Part shown: in pieces, positions 42,140 through 55,660 of the stretch | Layout: each line of letters opens with the position of its first letter | Position numbering within the stretch: position 1 is the first letter of the stretch | Assembly: GCA_030272585.1 (NCBI GenBank) | Contig: BSYQ01000004.1 | Span: 620,001 to 684,000, forward strand | Direction: 5' to 3' | Origin: Bryopsis sp. KO-2023 | Taxonomy: Eukaryota > Chlorophyta > Ulvophyceae > Bryopsidales > Bryopsidaceae | Length of the DNA stretch: 64,000 bases | Translations under genes and position numbers: made by a program | Notes under the pieces: generated by a model | What the model was told of the DNA's origin: nothing | Database searches by the model: none | What the model saw: the letters and a program-made list of their open reading frames with translations, nothing else

Positions 42140-42620
42140 CTTGACGGAAAGATAAAACGAAAAGGCAAAGAAAATTGAAAAAAATTAAAATCGATATCAT
42201 GAAGAAACGATTATACGTTTTATCAATCCACCTTTGACAACTGAGAAATAAAAATACAACCAATGAGCCGTTTGAACCCTTTGTGGGTTTAGCTTCCCTA
42301 TCTAGATAGGAAATTGCACATGATTCTTCCAACCCCCCCCCCTCCACCCAAATTCCAATTTTCAACAAACTAAAAGTTCTCAACGTAACGAAACCAAAGC
42401 TTTCATTATGATCTCCCTTTCCCTCAGAAAAAGGGAAGAAAAAGTCCAGTCCACACTCCACTTTTCCTTCGTTCTGTATCTTCTTTTTCTTCCTTCCCTT
42501 TCCCCAATTCAAATACTTTCCACAGAGTATCGATTTCCTAGGAGTGGCCACTTTCATTCTTCTTAACTAAATTTTCATCGAGTCTGGTGTACTCCACAAA
42601 ACCGATGTCAGAAAACTGAA
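42140..42620 (-). repeat. Repeat A, inverted copy 3, with the F-box gene 3' end
   Basis: Reverse complement of about 37040-37640: 42520-42620 holds the last codons (FSDIGFVEYTRLDENLVK) and stop of the F-box gene, followed by repeat A in the same order as at 37148-37640. An inverted duplication of the F-box terminus. Confidence 0.85.
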
Positions 42621-42624
42621 ACCT

Positions 42625-43515
42625 TGGCTGTATTTCTGTATAATTTCTTTTTTGTTTTCTCTTCTGTATAATTTCTTTTATGTTTTTTTAATGGGTTTCT
42701 TGAAAAATATTGTGAAAAACATGGAAACGAGTCTCTTGACCCAGTCCTCATAACAAAAAGCTTTAGGGAATTGAAGCTGCAAGTGAACCCAACTACCAAT
42801 CAGTGTGGTTCAAGACATCTTGACTCCATGCATCCCGCCCATCCTGCCATTCATAAGAGGTCGTCCTGTTCATCTCTTTATCTGTGTCGATCCTTCCCCT
42901 TTTTCATAGAACATAAATTTTCTTATAACATTGGCATACTGAACAGCTCATCGATTGAGAATTGACACAGGGGCCAGGTGTGCAGCCACAGCGACCTATT
43001 CCAGTGTAAACAGATTCCCAATATCAGCAGGTCTTGGTCCTGATTCATGCCAGTGGCGCAGCGGTAGAAAATCGGAAAAAAAAAATCAGGTTCCCAATTC
43101 AACCAAGGACGCAGGAAACGCAGAGGCAACTGTGGGGGTCAGCAAAAAGATGCAGTAGATTTTCTGAACCCCTTGTCCCAAATATGTTTTGAAAGTATCA
43201 GTTTTGCCTATCTTGACTGCAACATAGTCGTGGACCACCACAAAACTTCTCTGCAGCAGTTGAAGAAAAAGGATTGGAGCGGCAGGTTTCTTTTTTCACC
43301 CCACCAATGCCAGATGGGGTTGATCAAGACACACACACACACGCAACATGGTCTGTAGAGTGGTTTTCCAATATTACAAATTCTACATCCATTCCTTTTC
43401 GAATAAAAATGCTTTCCCTCCATATGAGTGCAGATGAAACCTACCTAGCTGCTAAATGAGCCCCCCTTCCTGCCAAAGAAAACATCAAAACCTTTTTACA
43501 CTCAAAACTGCATAC
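42625..43515. repeat. Repeat A tail and repeat B, copy 3
   Basis: Direct-orientation tail of repeat A (TTGGCTGTATTTCTGTATAA) followed by the long repeat B, matching 37590-38460. Runs to within about 60 bp of the SWR1 stop codon. Confidence 0.8.
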
Positions 43516-43572
43516 GCCAATCCTACTACCCTTTCCAACAAAAAGATACTCCCCTTCCCCCGGATTTTTACT

Positions 43573-46500
43573 CTAAAGGCCATGCGACGTGGAGGGCTCA
43601 AGTTGGCCCCCAGATTTCAGGTCAGACTGAACCCCACTGGACGAAATAGCACTAACATTCGAATTCATGCTTCCACTAATACCAACCCCACCCACAGCTG
43701 GGTCTCTCAAAGCAAGCTGTCGATCGATTGTTGGCAAGAAAGCCAAGTTCTGCATATTCATCCCACCAGTCTGGTATGTCGCCAATTGTGAAAGCGATAT
43801 GGGGACCAAGAAATGCTGCACCATCTGCCCAGATGCCGTGGGCATTGGACTGGAAATCAGCAACATTGGCTGTTGGGCTCTCTGGCCACCCCCAACCCCA
43901 GCAAAAGGTTGAACACCGTGAATCCCAGCACCTGCCCCATCAGGTAGCCCCAGAGGTAAAGGCCCACTTGAGGGTGAAACCCCCATCATTGCAAGTGGAG
44001 CCAGAGCTGATTGAGCTGGGTTTTGCTTCGGATTGATCGGAACTCCAGCACCTGCCCCTCCAACCGCACCACCAGGGCCAGCTTTCTCACGACCAGCAAA
44101 ATGCCGAGCCCTCCAGTCAGGCAAAGATATGTGTTCACCCCCAATTTTCTGTTCTTGAAGTTGACTCGATGTCAGGTCCCGGTAGGATACATTCTTCAGT
44201 CCCATCTCCTGCAATTTTTCCCCCAGAGCTTCTGGAATAACCTGATGTGTGGTGGCACCGCCTCCCCCTCCCAGTGGGTTCACCCCACATGTCCAGTACT
44301 TTCCGGGGGGTAACCTGCTTTGACTCAATGACTCCGCTTGCGACAAGGGTATGGACCTTTGAAGTCCTACAAACACGTCACCAGAGGATGTTGGTTGATG
44401 GCCAATACCACTGATGGCCCCTCTCTGGGCGTTGCCTCCAAAGACAGCACCCGTTTGAGTAGGTGGGCGTTGCTTTTCTCCTCTCGCCAAGGCTTGGGCA
44501 CTCGCTAGAGATCGAAGGAAGTCTTCTGACGACTGGGGGGTGCCGATCGGAGCTGCACCAACGCGCCTACTCCCACCAGGCTGACCTCCAACTCCTCCTG
44601 GAAAAAAGCCATACATTGGAGACGGCGGTGGTGCTCCTGGGAATGTCGGTGTCATCGACTGGGGGGTGGAAACAGGCAAGTAGCCAGGGCCAGGCTGAGA
44701 AGTCCCTCCACTACCAACAACTTGCAAATGAGGTGGCACCAAATGCGTCCATTGCAAAGATGAGCCAGGAGCGGAGACCGGCAAGGCTGCATCTCTTGGA
44801 TGCAATGTCTTTAACAAGGTTTCCATTGAGTCGGCCCCCAAGATCTGAGCTGTTCTGTTGGTTTGGTCGGGTGGCTGGGCATTCTTTGGAACTCCTGGCC
44901 TTGGTAGTGGAACATGCTGCACATCAGAGCCCCCTCTTCCTCCGTAGGGAAATATCACTCCGGGAGGCAAACTGTAACCTTGCTGCCCATGAGGAAGATA
45001 GGCTGGGCCAGTGGGCAGTGTTGGTTGGGGAAAGCTTGTCGGCAGTCCACGAACACCTCCAGTGAAGTATTGGGGCGGCAATGGACTCGAGAAAGGTAGA
45101 GAAGGGCCCTGTGCAGAGGTGTTGACTTGTCCGGGGAACCGAGGAGCTTGGGGTCGATAGCTAATACCCATGTTGGCAGGTGGACCCCTGTAAGCAGGGA
45201 GAGGCGGCGGCGGCCAGAAATCCGAATCTCGTCTTCCCATTCTCTCTGGTTTCATCCCAGATTGATTTGGTAGCCCCTTCAATCGCTCCTCTGACAAATT
45301 TGAGCCCGACCTGCCGGAAACCTCTCTCCTCGGCTTTGACCCCTTGAGTGCCAATCTGAGGGCTTGCTGCAGAACCCCCGAGGTTGCTACCTTGTCCATG
45401 TCTGACAATACCGACAGGAGCCTCTTGTTCAGCTTCGTTCCTCTTTCCCCATGAACCTGCATGATTGTCGATAGCACCACATCTGCTGCGAGTGGCACCA
45501 CCCTTGTCCCAGAGTCCAGGTTGAAACGAAGGCCGTGATCTGAGCCAGGCCATGCGAACCCATTGAGCGTCTTTTGAAGGGTTTGGAAACACTCCGGAAG
45601 CGTTCGACTGGAGCCATCCGGCTTCATTCCCCTCCAAAGCGACATAACCTCCTCATCGCTTGCATTTGAGATTGCCTCGGCAACTTTCCTGGAGAGGATG
45701 CCCTGGAAATCTCGGAGAGCAAATATGCACTGATTTTGGGGCATCTGGATAGCCTCACGGATGCTCGAATTGGCGAAAGACATCAGCAGCTGACTGTACC
45801 TCAACTGCATGGTATAACCACCACCTCCATGGAGTCAAATGTCTTGTCCCCTCACACAATATGAAATATCCCAAGTCTAGAAAAGTAACGCACCCACATC
45901 AAGAATCAAGCAATTGGTGGTTTGCTGTGGATGCCAAAGGATTTACCTAAAGATAAATATTTTATTTTTCTGTTTACGAAACCAAATAAGCACATCATTT
46001 CCGTACTTAACAAGGAAGATCACAGAAATTCTTCCACTCTGAAGTGAAGTGGAGCGGTTTCTGCCCTGATCGAATCACGCTACCAATTGTGGCATTACTC
46101 ATTTTGCATTAGGATACCTTGCATTCCCTTGGAGAACGCCGAGCTGGGACAGACCCAGTCTCCATTTCATCAAACTCAGCTCCAGGTTCAGACACCCCTC
46201 GCTCCAGAGCCTCAGCTGCTGCCATCCACACCCCCTCAGGAATCAACAAACCCCCCACAGACTTCTCCCCCTCCAACGCCATCCCTTCAATCGCGTGCTT
46301 CACCATGAACCCCAGCACTAAATCATCCTCCACTTTCCAGGGCTGAGGCCCCGACAACATCGGAGGGTTGATCCTCTGCCAGAGATTATCATACAGCGTT
46401 CTGGGCGGAGGAGGATTAGCTGCATGATTGACCCTCGACCGTTTTCGTGTGAAAGCGGCTTGGGTGTCGGACATTTCATCGTCAGAAGCAGTCATGCTGG

Positions 46501-49500
46501 AGGTCGATGAAAGAGGGGCTCTCAGTCGCTTCGGAGGTCGGTTTGTTGTGCTGGAATCTTTTGCCTTCGATCTCTTGGAATGACGCATCGGGACGGTGTC
46601 TGGCTCAGGCTCCGGAGGAAGGGAGGCAGCATATAACATGTACTCCTCCTGCAAGAATAATGCACATTCACACATAAAAAGCCAACTAAAACCTTGCTAA
46701 AAATAGTGGATGGTGGGGGTTTCTCCAACACTTGTAAAACCCCAAAACGGCATTTCACATCAAGAAATTCATCAAGGTCAATTTAAAAATCACCGCAACC
46801 CACCACAGTCCTGCTTTGCAGGGAGAACCGCAACCCACCATTCTTTTCCTCTCTTCTTCAGCCTCCTTCTGTGCAGCTTCCACCTCCGTTTTATACTCTG
46901 CCGTGGCGGCTGTCTTGTCCCACGCATCCACCCAGAGTTCATCTTCCATGTCGATTTCTTGGTCCTCTTGTTCTTTTTGCTCCTCAATTGCATCCAATTC
47001 CCACTCTTCCTCATTAACGTCCGCAACCAATTGATGAGCAGCAGCTTCGATATCCACCTTCCCAGCCATCTGGTCAAATCAAAGAAAAATCACTACCATG
47101 CAAGCATTTAGACACCCAAATTCTTGTCTGTCTGCATGAAACAAGCTATATTGTATTCCATAAAACAGGGTTTTCCATTGATTCGTTGGTGAGCTTTCCA
47201 GGGTGTCTGTCTACGTTCCACCCACCTGCTCAATCGATTGGATGGCAAATTTTTCGATGGGCGTGAAAGACTCCAGCAGCTTAACCATTTCTTCGCTCCC
47301 CACCATCCCTTTGTTCAATCCACCAAAACCCTCTTCATCTTCCCCAGCATCCGATCCATTTCCCTCCTGTTCTTTCTGACCAGTTTCCTCCACTTGCCGC
47401 TCCCCACCCCTCCTACCATCCCCCTTTTCACCAGAATTATCATCCCCAGTCGCTCCGACCTCTGGAGCAGCAGGGGGAGGATCTGTGTTTCTGGGGGTGT
47501 CAGCCTCTGGTGCTTGTTTCGGCGACTCTTCGGGCTCAGCCTCATTCTCCAAGTCAATTTCTGGGTCATTTCGATCTGCTTGCAAGACAGGGGGTGGGTC
47601 CGCAGTGAATTCAGCCAATTCTGCTGCAGCCTCTTTCTCAGCTTCGGCAGCAGCGGTCGCATCAGCCTCGTCCTCAGCACTGCGCATTGCCGCCTAGGCA
47701 AAGTAAACATCAATGGATATTGATTAGTCATCAGCGGAAAATACGTTTGGAAGGAAATCCTGCATTCCCTGCAATCCTTGCATGGTGATTTCTTTAGCTG
47801 GAGTAAAAAATTCCCCCGTTGAAACTTCGACTTGTTCAGCGAAATTAGAGATTTCTTTGTCAAAAAAATACCTTGATTTCATCGTCGCTGGTGCCGCCCA
47901 GCAAGTCCCTGGGGTTCAGTTTCTGCAGGAAATCCAGATTGAATCCTCCACTTTGAATCGCCAGGAAATCCAAGTGCCTTTTTTCGTTGGATTTCCTGAG
48001 GATATTCTCTTCGATCGTGTGCTCGGTAACCAGACGATAAATATGCACCTCCCGAGTTTGGCCGATTCTGTGACACCTGTCCTGAGCCTGCAGATATCAA
48101 CAAACCAAAAAGTTTTTGTTACATAAAGAATCGAAAAAATTGCAGAGACCTTCATATTTATCCAGCTGCATTCTCAATGTTGGCTGGATTGACCTGAAAT
48201 ATTCAGTGGAGAAATGATAAAAATGAGACAGCAAAATGTGGCAGCACCTGCAAGTCCATCGCAGGATTCCAGTCGCTGTCATAGAATATGACTGTATCTG
48301 CCCCTGTTAGATTCACACCCACGCCACCCGAGCGGGTGCTGAGAATGAAGGCGAACGTCCGAGAATCGTTGTTGAATTTCTGCATGAGGATTTGGCGCTG
48401 CTCCGGTTTCGTGGAGCCGTCCAACCTCATGTACGTGAAACCGTGCAGATTCAAAAACAGCTCCAGGATGTCCAGCATTTTGGACATTTGAGTGAATATC
48501 AACACTCGATGGCCCCCTGATCGCAACGTGTGAAGGAGCAGTGCCAGTTCCTGCAGGAAATAGCGAGAAGCAGAGTTGGCAGGCCATTCCGGTGTCCAGT
48601 CTTCAACAATCACCACAGCAACATCTGAAGTTTCGACACCATGTGTGTGGGGTTACCTGAAGCTTGCCACAATCGAACTGCACCAGTCGCTTGTCAGGGA
48701 AAAACAATTGAGACCTGACGAACGGGGTCCAAAGTAATGCAGCCCTTCGACGACACTCCTGTTCCAGATGGAGCCGGTTTCGGGATGCTAATCGAATCAT
48801 GTCTTTGGTTGGTTTGGAGCACCAGTGAACCGGCGTAGCAGCCCTTGCCTGACAAAAGTTATTACAAAGGAAAAAAAAATCAATCATGCTCCACTGGCTT
48901 CCGTGTAAGATGCTCTTCACATCATTTTGCTGGAATAAATATGATTTTTTTTCTGGGGTTTGTTATAAAACTTGCCCGAGGCTTCTGTTGAGAACAAAAG
49001 GTGTCAAGGGGGAGCAAAAAAAAAGGAAACAAAAGGAGATAGACCTCAAGAAGAGCTGCTACCTTTGGAATGCAGCACAAGAAAACTTTCATCATGGTGT
49101 CGCATTCGCTGGACCTTCGGGTGTATGATTTGATCATTTCTCTGAGTGATGGAGGATGGTTTGACCAATTCCTCGGCAGGCAGGTTCCGTCTGACACTGG
49201 ATGCACACAGCCAACGGCTTTCCTCAAATCACAGCCATAAATCGGCTCCTGAGAACACCGAATATGGTTCAGTTTGTCGGCATGCTGAGCTCGAAGCATT
49301 CTCCACTCCCTCCGAGTTTGGATGGTTTTGTGCATGAATTGCGACAAGACATCCAAGGCTGGCTCTGTAACCCCCTCCTGCCTGACATAGAACATCGCAA
49401 TTAAGGACCAGACAAACATACTCACGAACGGAACCCTTGATAAGAAACCTTCCCTTTCGGGGGAGTGGGAGGGGTCCTCTAAAGCATCGAATTCTACATG

Positions 49501-52500
49501 TTTGGAGCTATGTCCGGTCAATCCAACCCCCCCCTCTCTATCAAACTTGAAATACTGGAATGGAAAATCTTGTTTTTCGTGCCAAAAATGGGGTCATGCA
49601 TCGAATTCAAACTTACCTGAACTTGATAATCCTTTCCCTGCTTTCAACCTGAAGGTCGTTGGTTACCCTCTCATCCTGTTTCGACAAAGTCAAGACGTCC
49701 TCTCTGGTGGCTCCTATTTCCCTAGCTTCCCAATTCGACATCCTTTCATTCCAGGCTGGATAAAAGCCCATTGCCCCCAGATTCGTCTGCTGCCAAGGCC
49801 CCTGTGGCTCAATCAACCCCATCGCAACTGAAGGATACTTGTACTGAATTGGTTCGATATCCCACGGTGAAATGATGGGGCGGCCAGCGAACAAATCTGG
49901 ATGATTGCACACTTTCCGCAACTGCATCAGTACATTGATCATCCCCAAGAAGTTGCCTGAAGTCAGAGTGGACCTCGTTTCGCTGGAGGCCATGTATTCT
50001 TCGTACAGCTTCCGCTGCCTTTTGGACAAGCGGCAGTGAACGACATGCTCGTGTTTCTGTGGAAGCTGCCTTTCGACTTCCGATTTGAGTCGACGGAGCA
50101 GAAAAGGCCGAAGGACACCGTGCAGCCTCTCCACGATGTTCTGCAATTGAATTAAGAAGAAACCTCAAGAATGAAAAGTTATGCCATATCCCTGACCTCA
50201 CTTTTTCTCTCAACACAGAAATTGCCATTCGAAAAACATTTCGCCTGATTCCTGGAGGTTACGTCTGCATCCACGTGGATAATCATGGAGGGATTTCCAC
50301 CCCCTTTGTTCACACTTCCATTTCAACTTCAAAAGACGAAGAAAATAAGGAATTCTAAACTTCGAGTGCAAGAAAAACGCCCAGGTTATATGTACCTGAT
50401 TGACTTCGGCCTGGCCCTGCACCATTCCTGTCAGTGGGTTGCAAAACCAGTCTTTGAATTGCGCATGGGAAGAAAAGACGTGTGGCATCAAAAAGTGCAT
50501 CAAACTCCACAATTCCATGAGCTCGTTTTGAAGCGGCGTTCCAGTCAAAAGCAGCCGCCGTTTCGAATTGAATTTTAGCAACGTTTGCCATCGCTGGGAT
50601 TTCCAATTCTTGATCATGTGCGCCTCGTCTAAAATTAGGTACTTCCATTTTTTCCGTCGAAACATTTTGGCATCCTGCAGCCGAAATAAGCGAGCAAAAA
50701 CCTGTTAAGATTCTCGGCAAAAGGATCGAATGCAAAACAACATACTGACACCTACCACTTTCATATCCCCTAGAATTGAAATAACACGCTGGTACATCCG
50801 CTGACAGAAAATTTGAGACTGACTGGCCTTACTAACTACAGGCGACCACCACTAACCTGAAGAATGAGCGTATAGCTCGTGATGCAAACATGAAACGCAT
50901 TCGGTTTTGACCAGCCCTGGCGCTTCGTTTTCCTCTCCTTGGCGGACCCATAATACGTCAAAAGCTTGAACGCAGGGCACCACTTCTTGAACTCCATTTC
51001 CCAATTCAGCATCACGGACGTCGGCACCACGATCAAATGAGGTCCCCACACCCCTTCCTCACACGCCAGCCACGCCAGTAAACTGATGGTTTGAATCGTC
51101 TTCCCCAGCCCCATTTCGTCAGCCAAAATGCCATTGATCCGTTTTCTGTACAACGTCACCAGCCAGTCTAGACCGATGTGTTGATATTCTCGGAGAGTGT
51201 GCTTCAACAGAAAGGGGACGTTCGTTCGGACGTCGCAAGCTGAGAGGGTGTTCCCTTTGGGCTGGGCAGTGCTTGCTACTTTGGAGATGTCCACTAGATT
51301 TGAAGAGTCAGGGTCAGCCTCCTCCCCAAGGGCATTTGAATCAGTAGGATTCTGTCCTCCAGTCGACACTCTCTGATCGTCTTCCTGAACAACAAACAAA
51401 ATTATGCATGCACGAAACTAGGAACAGCCCAACGCGAACACCCCCCCCCTCTTTCAAAATATAGAACTTCTGATGCATGTTGTCGTTAGAGTAATCTCCT
51501 GACACTCAAACCCACAAATCTTTCACTCGACAAAACCGAAGCATGGTTTTCTTTAAATTGCCATGAAAAACAGGAGACATCTCATGCTTCTTTCGTTATC
51601 TCTTTCACTCCCCCAGTAACCGTCCATTGTTTGCACGTATGTTGTGCAGAATTAATTCCTCCCCAGATCTTATGGCATACCAGAGTGTCTACAGCCTTTC
51701 CCTTGCTGGGGGCAGAAGCTTCCAACTCTTCCGCTTTTCCAGCCCCTCCATCCAGATCCATTTTCGACCGAGGCAGTTCTGCTGAGGCCTCTGTCCCACT
51801 ACTTTCCACAACAGTCTCATTTGGCAATTCCTGCTCATGCAACCCTGAACCTTCTCCCCTGTGTTGGATGTCCTCCTCGACCGAAGCGTCATCCTGTGGA
51901 GAAACACAACCGATTTTCATTATTACAGGGGTTTTTATATCATTGGGGATATGATATGATATGATATGATACCTAGCTAGGTAGAGAAAGGGTGGCAAAT
52001 GCCGAAACGATTCGTCTTTCTTGTTCATTCCCAGAAGATAAGGTGCTATCTGGATGCCTCGAAAAACCAACTCACCTTTTGTTCAACATCAGCAGAAGCA
52101 TGACCTGGGTCCGAATTTCCATTCGCCTTTGGAGTTGCCCCCACCACAGCATCCGCTGTTGCATTCTTTCCCCCTCCACCATCTTCTGTAACAAACTTCT
52201 TCCCAGCATTTCCTCCACCGTCGAAAAAAAAAAAATCCGTTTCATCCCTTCCATTGGGCGGTGAGTCTCGGCGCCTCGCTGCCCTTCTGGATCTCAGATT
52301 CCTTCCAGCTTCTCCGGAGCCGAGTCCATTCACTCGTGGTCGATGCGACTGCCCCACCTCCATATCCATCTCCTTGTTTTCACCAGCGTTCGGCATTCGC
52401 TGGACCTCGCACTTCTCTGTGATCACCATTCCATACGACTTGAGAATTTCTTCCAGGGGCAAATCGGCCTCATTTTCTAGACAGGACAGCTCATTTTCCC

Positions 52501-54136
52501 TTCTGCTCGGTGAAGCCTCAGCTGCTGCAAGTTTCTCTTCCTCTTCTAACGTCCCTTCATCATCCTGAAACAAACAGGCACAACTTCGAAATTAAAACCA
52601 ATCAACGTATTTTTTCAGAAGAAAGCGGAGGGGAGGATGGCCATTATATATATATTTTCTTTTTTTTTTTTTTTGATTGGCCTACAAACTCTTTTTTTTT
52701 TTTTTTTTGGCTCACAAAAAACTGATGTGTTTTGGTAAGATGAGAGCACCTGCTCTTCTCCTTCATATTCCTCACTCCCAGATTCCGAGACGGCATCGCC
52801 CGCATCTAAAATGTCTGAATTAATTACTTCAGGGTCCCCCTCCTCTCCTTCCGCTGGACCACCACTTTCTTCTTCGCTCCGGTGCCGTTTAGATGGCCTG
52901 GTCAAATCAGGGACGAACGAACAACCCTTATTACTGTGTCCGTATTTTCCCATATTTTTCAAGAGAAACTATATTTCCCATATTTTTTTCCAAAACTGGC
53001 ACTGCTGGCTCTTCATTGTGAAAGGATCGCATAATTCATGTGGAGTTCTTTTTCTTGCCGGATGAGCGATTTTTTTTTTTCGACATTACCAGTCCAAAAC
53101 GAAACTCCGTATCCTTGCTTCCCTCCAAGGAATTTCACTCACCACAGCCCTCACAACTTTTCACAATTTCCAAAAGTTGGTCATTGATTTCTTTTCCCTT
53201 TCAGAAAAATCATGCCTATGTCCCCCACCTGGTGTCCAGCAGCCTTTCTTCCGAAGCCACAGTTCGTTTCGTTATTCCAGGCCCATCATCTTGCTCCAAC
53301 TCATTTGCATTTCCTTTCTCTACCATCTGCTGATTGGAAGGCCCCGCTGCGTCCCCCCCATCTGCAATTCCGTTGCTCTCCACCATCCCACCTTCTTGCC
53401 CAAGCAAATTTTCCGCCAACATCGAAGAATACCTTTCAGTCTGACCCACAAGAAAATCAAGGTGTTTGTCCAGCATTTCTTTCTTCCTCCGCTCGATTGA
53501 TTGCTGCACTTTGAAATTCACCACCCTCTCGGCCATCCTCCAAAACCTTTGAACCTGAAAGACAGCACCTTTCAACGCTCAACAACAATAATATACATAA
53601 TAATGATGGACGGTTTAACGAGCAGAAATTGGAAAAAAAACAAACAAATAGGACCTTCCTGAACATCCAACTGACCTCTCTAGCTATGGCAGCACATTTT
53701 CTCATCCTTCTCTGGGTGTCGTCTCTGCAGTGGTGCCTGTCCTTCACTCGGTGATCCTGGAGGGCTCGTGAAGCCCGCCTCGCAAAAATTTTGGCTTGGT
53801 TCAGTCGCCATTTCCTCTCTCTGTAACGTAGAACACCCGTCTCCAAGTTGAGTGCATCTTTCCATCCACGCTTCCACCGTAAAACGTCGGGCTTCACGTG
53901 AGCGTGACTCACCGTATGAAATCCTCAGCCATCCACTTCATTTCGCGCAGCAACTGATCCCAGTGGGTCGTGTTTCTGTCAGGGTCTTTGAAGCCCGTAG
54001 CGCGAGCCAGATTCCTCTGCGAGCGTATCGACCGAGCGGCCTTCACGACGCCATCCTCTTCGGGTTTCCGGACCTCTGAGGCCGTAGGCAAGCGCCCAAC
54101 CGTCTCCATTTCCTCGTCCGACGACGCCATCACCAC
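43573..54136 (-). CDS. SWR1-family chromatin remodelling ATPase (PIE1/SRCAP/Swr1)
   Basis: Seventeen exons on the minus strand, all with matching phases, about 2,455 residues. Exons: 54136-53913, 53820-53676, 53554-53229, 52897-52750, 52564-52076, 51893-51681, 51384-50857, 50674-50396, 50140-49617, 49381-49063, 48848-48657, 48550-48248, 48087-47872, 47693-47226, 47069-46839, 46648-46118 and 45804-43573. Exons 1-3 form the HSA domain ([26 protein letters not shown]) plus [20 protein letters not shown]. Exon 7 has the helicase start [13 protein letters not shown] and Walker A DEMGLGKT; exon 8 has DEAH and [20 protein letters not shown]; exons 12-13 have [24 protein letters not shown] and the [11 protein letters not shown] motif VI. 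The long split between the ATPase halves is typical of SWR1/INO80. It exchanges H2A for H2A.Z in nucleosomes. The last exon is an unusual 740-residue Pro/Gly/Ser-rich tail. Confidence 0.95.
45161..45804 (-). other. Source segment within SWR1 exon 17 copied into the 20.4-23.1 kb chimera
   Basis: This stretch of SWR1 exon 17 ([20 protein letters not shown] through GRRDSDFW) is nearly identical to 22064-22650. The match stops at GGATTTTTGG/GATTTCTGG, after which SWR1 reads [10 protein letters not shown] and the chimera reads [13 protein letters not shown]. Confidence 0.85.
51948..51972. repeat. (ATGAT)n microsatellite in a SWR1 intron
   Basis: About five units of ATGAT/ATATG between SWR1 exons 5 and 6. 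Confidence 0.85.
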
Positions 54137-54139
54137 GGT

Positions 54140-55660
54140 TGACCCCCGACAAGTCTACCTGAGCGAACCGAGGGCAAACCAAGGATGTCACTGGACAGGA
54201 ACTCCCCTCACACGTCGACATTCACACGTGATTTCTCTTGCAGGCCTGGTCCGATGCCAGATACTGCTGAGCTGACACCAGAGGAAACCAGGGTGACAAT
54301 GCTTAGGGACAACAAGAGTTGGTCGAGGTAGAGTGGACGTGAATGTGTGAGGCGCGCACGGCGGGTAACGCCGAAGCGGCGAAAGCGGACTGGAGCTAGC
54401 TCGCCACTAACGGTCCGGCTTTCACGACCGATGCGAGGGTGACAGAGGAAGTCGACGGGCTCCGTGTTTCAAGCAATGACGCTGAGGAGCGAGAAGGGGC
54501 CGACACAAACGGATTCGCAACGTATGGGCATTTAAGTTTTCTTGCAGACGGATTATCAAAGGCCACCGTCTCCCAGCTCCAGCTCGAAACAGGATTTCCA
54601 ACGATACCTACCGCGAAGGGAAGCGAAAACTGCCAGCCCAACCCAACCCGGCAGACGACTTCTCAAGTTACTAAAATCAGAACCTGTCCCTCCGACACCC
54701 TAAATAGAACGAGGCACGCAAACGGGCAACTACTCCAAGAAGTCGCGCAACTGTCTACGAAACCTCGTCCACCGAACCTTAGGTAACGAGGGGGCAAACG
54801 TCAGCACTGCTGGTGCTCCCAACCAAAGTAAACGCACCCAGATGGCCAAAGCCGGGATGGAAAGGCAACTACTTCGCCACCAGGTTCGACTCCCTGCGCT
54901 CTACAGCGATCAAAAACAGCTACGAATTCACCACGCCACCCTCCCAAAGACGGAACCTCGCACACCGGCCTTTCTGTCTCTACTGAAAGTCGGGGATCCA
55001 CCCACCCACACTCGCGCAGAATTTCCCAGGAGACTTGCTCCAAGATATGATCTCTCCACCCAGCTGGGGAACTGAGATCGACAAGAAGCTACCGCACAGG
55101 AATCGCGGGAGCTGCAGCGGCCGAGGATCTTGTTTCACCTTGCCTTCCGAGGAGTTTGGCGAAATCTATCGCAGAGTCTGGTTCGCACGCGTCGCCAAGA
55201 TACGGGGAAATATTTAAAGTTGCGCCAACGCGCTATCACGACGCGAACATAGACTTCGCGTGGCACCGTCAGAAAAAGTGCTGGGAGGGGAAGGATCGCT
55301 GTACATTGCAAAACCGGCAAATTCGATCTTGCGTCAGTTTGATGGGAAATCATTCATTGGAAATGGGCAGGATTAGGGATTGGGGTTGTTGACGTCCCAA
55401 CCCCCCACCCCGACGACCTCATTCACAGATGTTGGAGGGCTAATTGTCAATATGGCACGATGGGAAAAGGAAGTGATCGACTCGACGACAAGTGACGACC
55501 CAAGGATGAGATTGTTACAGCCAGTCAATATTTCCTTAAGACCCCGATCGACCACCTAACCGGTTCACTCGCACCCAATCCTGACCGTTGAGCCCCACAA
55601 TCAGTCCGCCCGCTCAATCGATCCCATTTCTCACAGTTAAACGCAACCGCCCACCGGGTA
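54140..55660. other. CpG-rich anonymous segment upstream of SWR1
   Basis: Composition differs sharply from its surroundings: many CG dinucleotides, few homopolymers, and short open frames on both strands (for example 54439-54786 plus) without recognisable domains. It resembles the LTR region at 1.1-2.3 kb in composition, and an ATATTTAAAG box at about 55211 could be a promoter, so a solo LTR or other transposon remnant is possible. No matching ends or target duplication could be defined. The SWR1 promoter should lie at its left end. Confidence 0.4.

Noticed and set aside
44463-45065. 200-codon plus-strand frame opposite SWR1 exon 17
   Set aside because: Overlaps the coding exon entirely on the other strand and shows no domain or signal.
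45161-45637. Antisense-looking or alternative-frame proteins in SWR1 exon 17 (and the equivalent at 22231-22689)
   Set aside because: Shadow frames of the conserved SWR1 exon; both copies preserve the main frame instead.
54439-54786. 115-codon open frame as a gene
   Set aside because: CpG-rich DNA is stop-poor by composition; overlapping frames on both strands and no recognisable motif.
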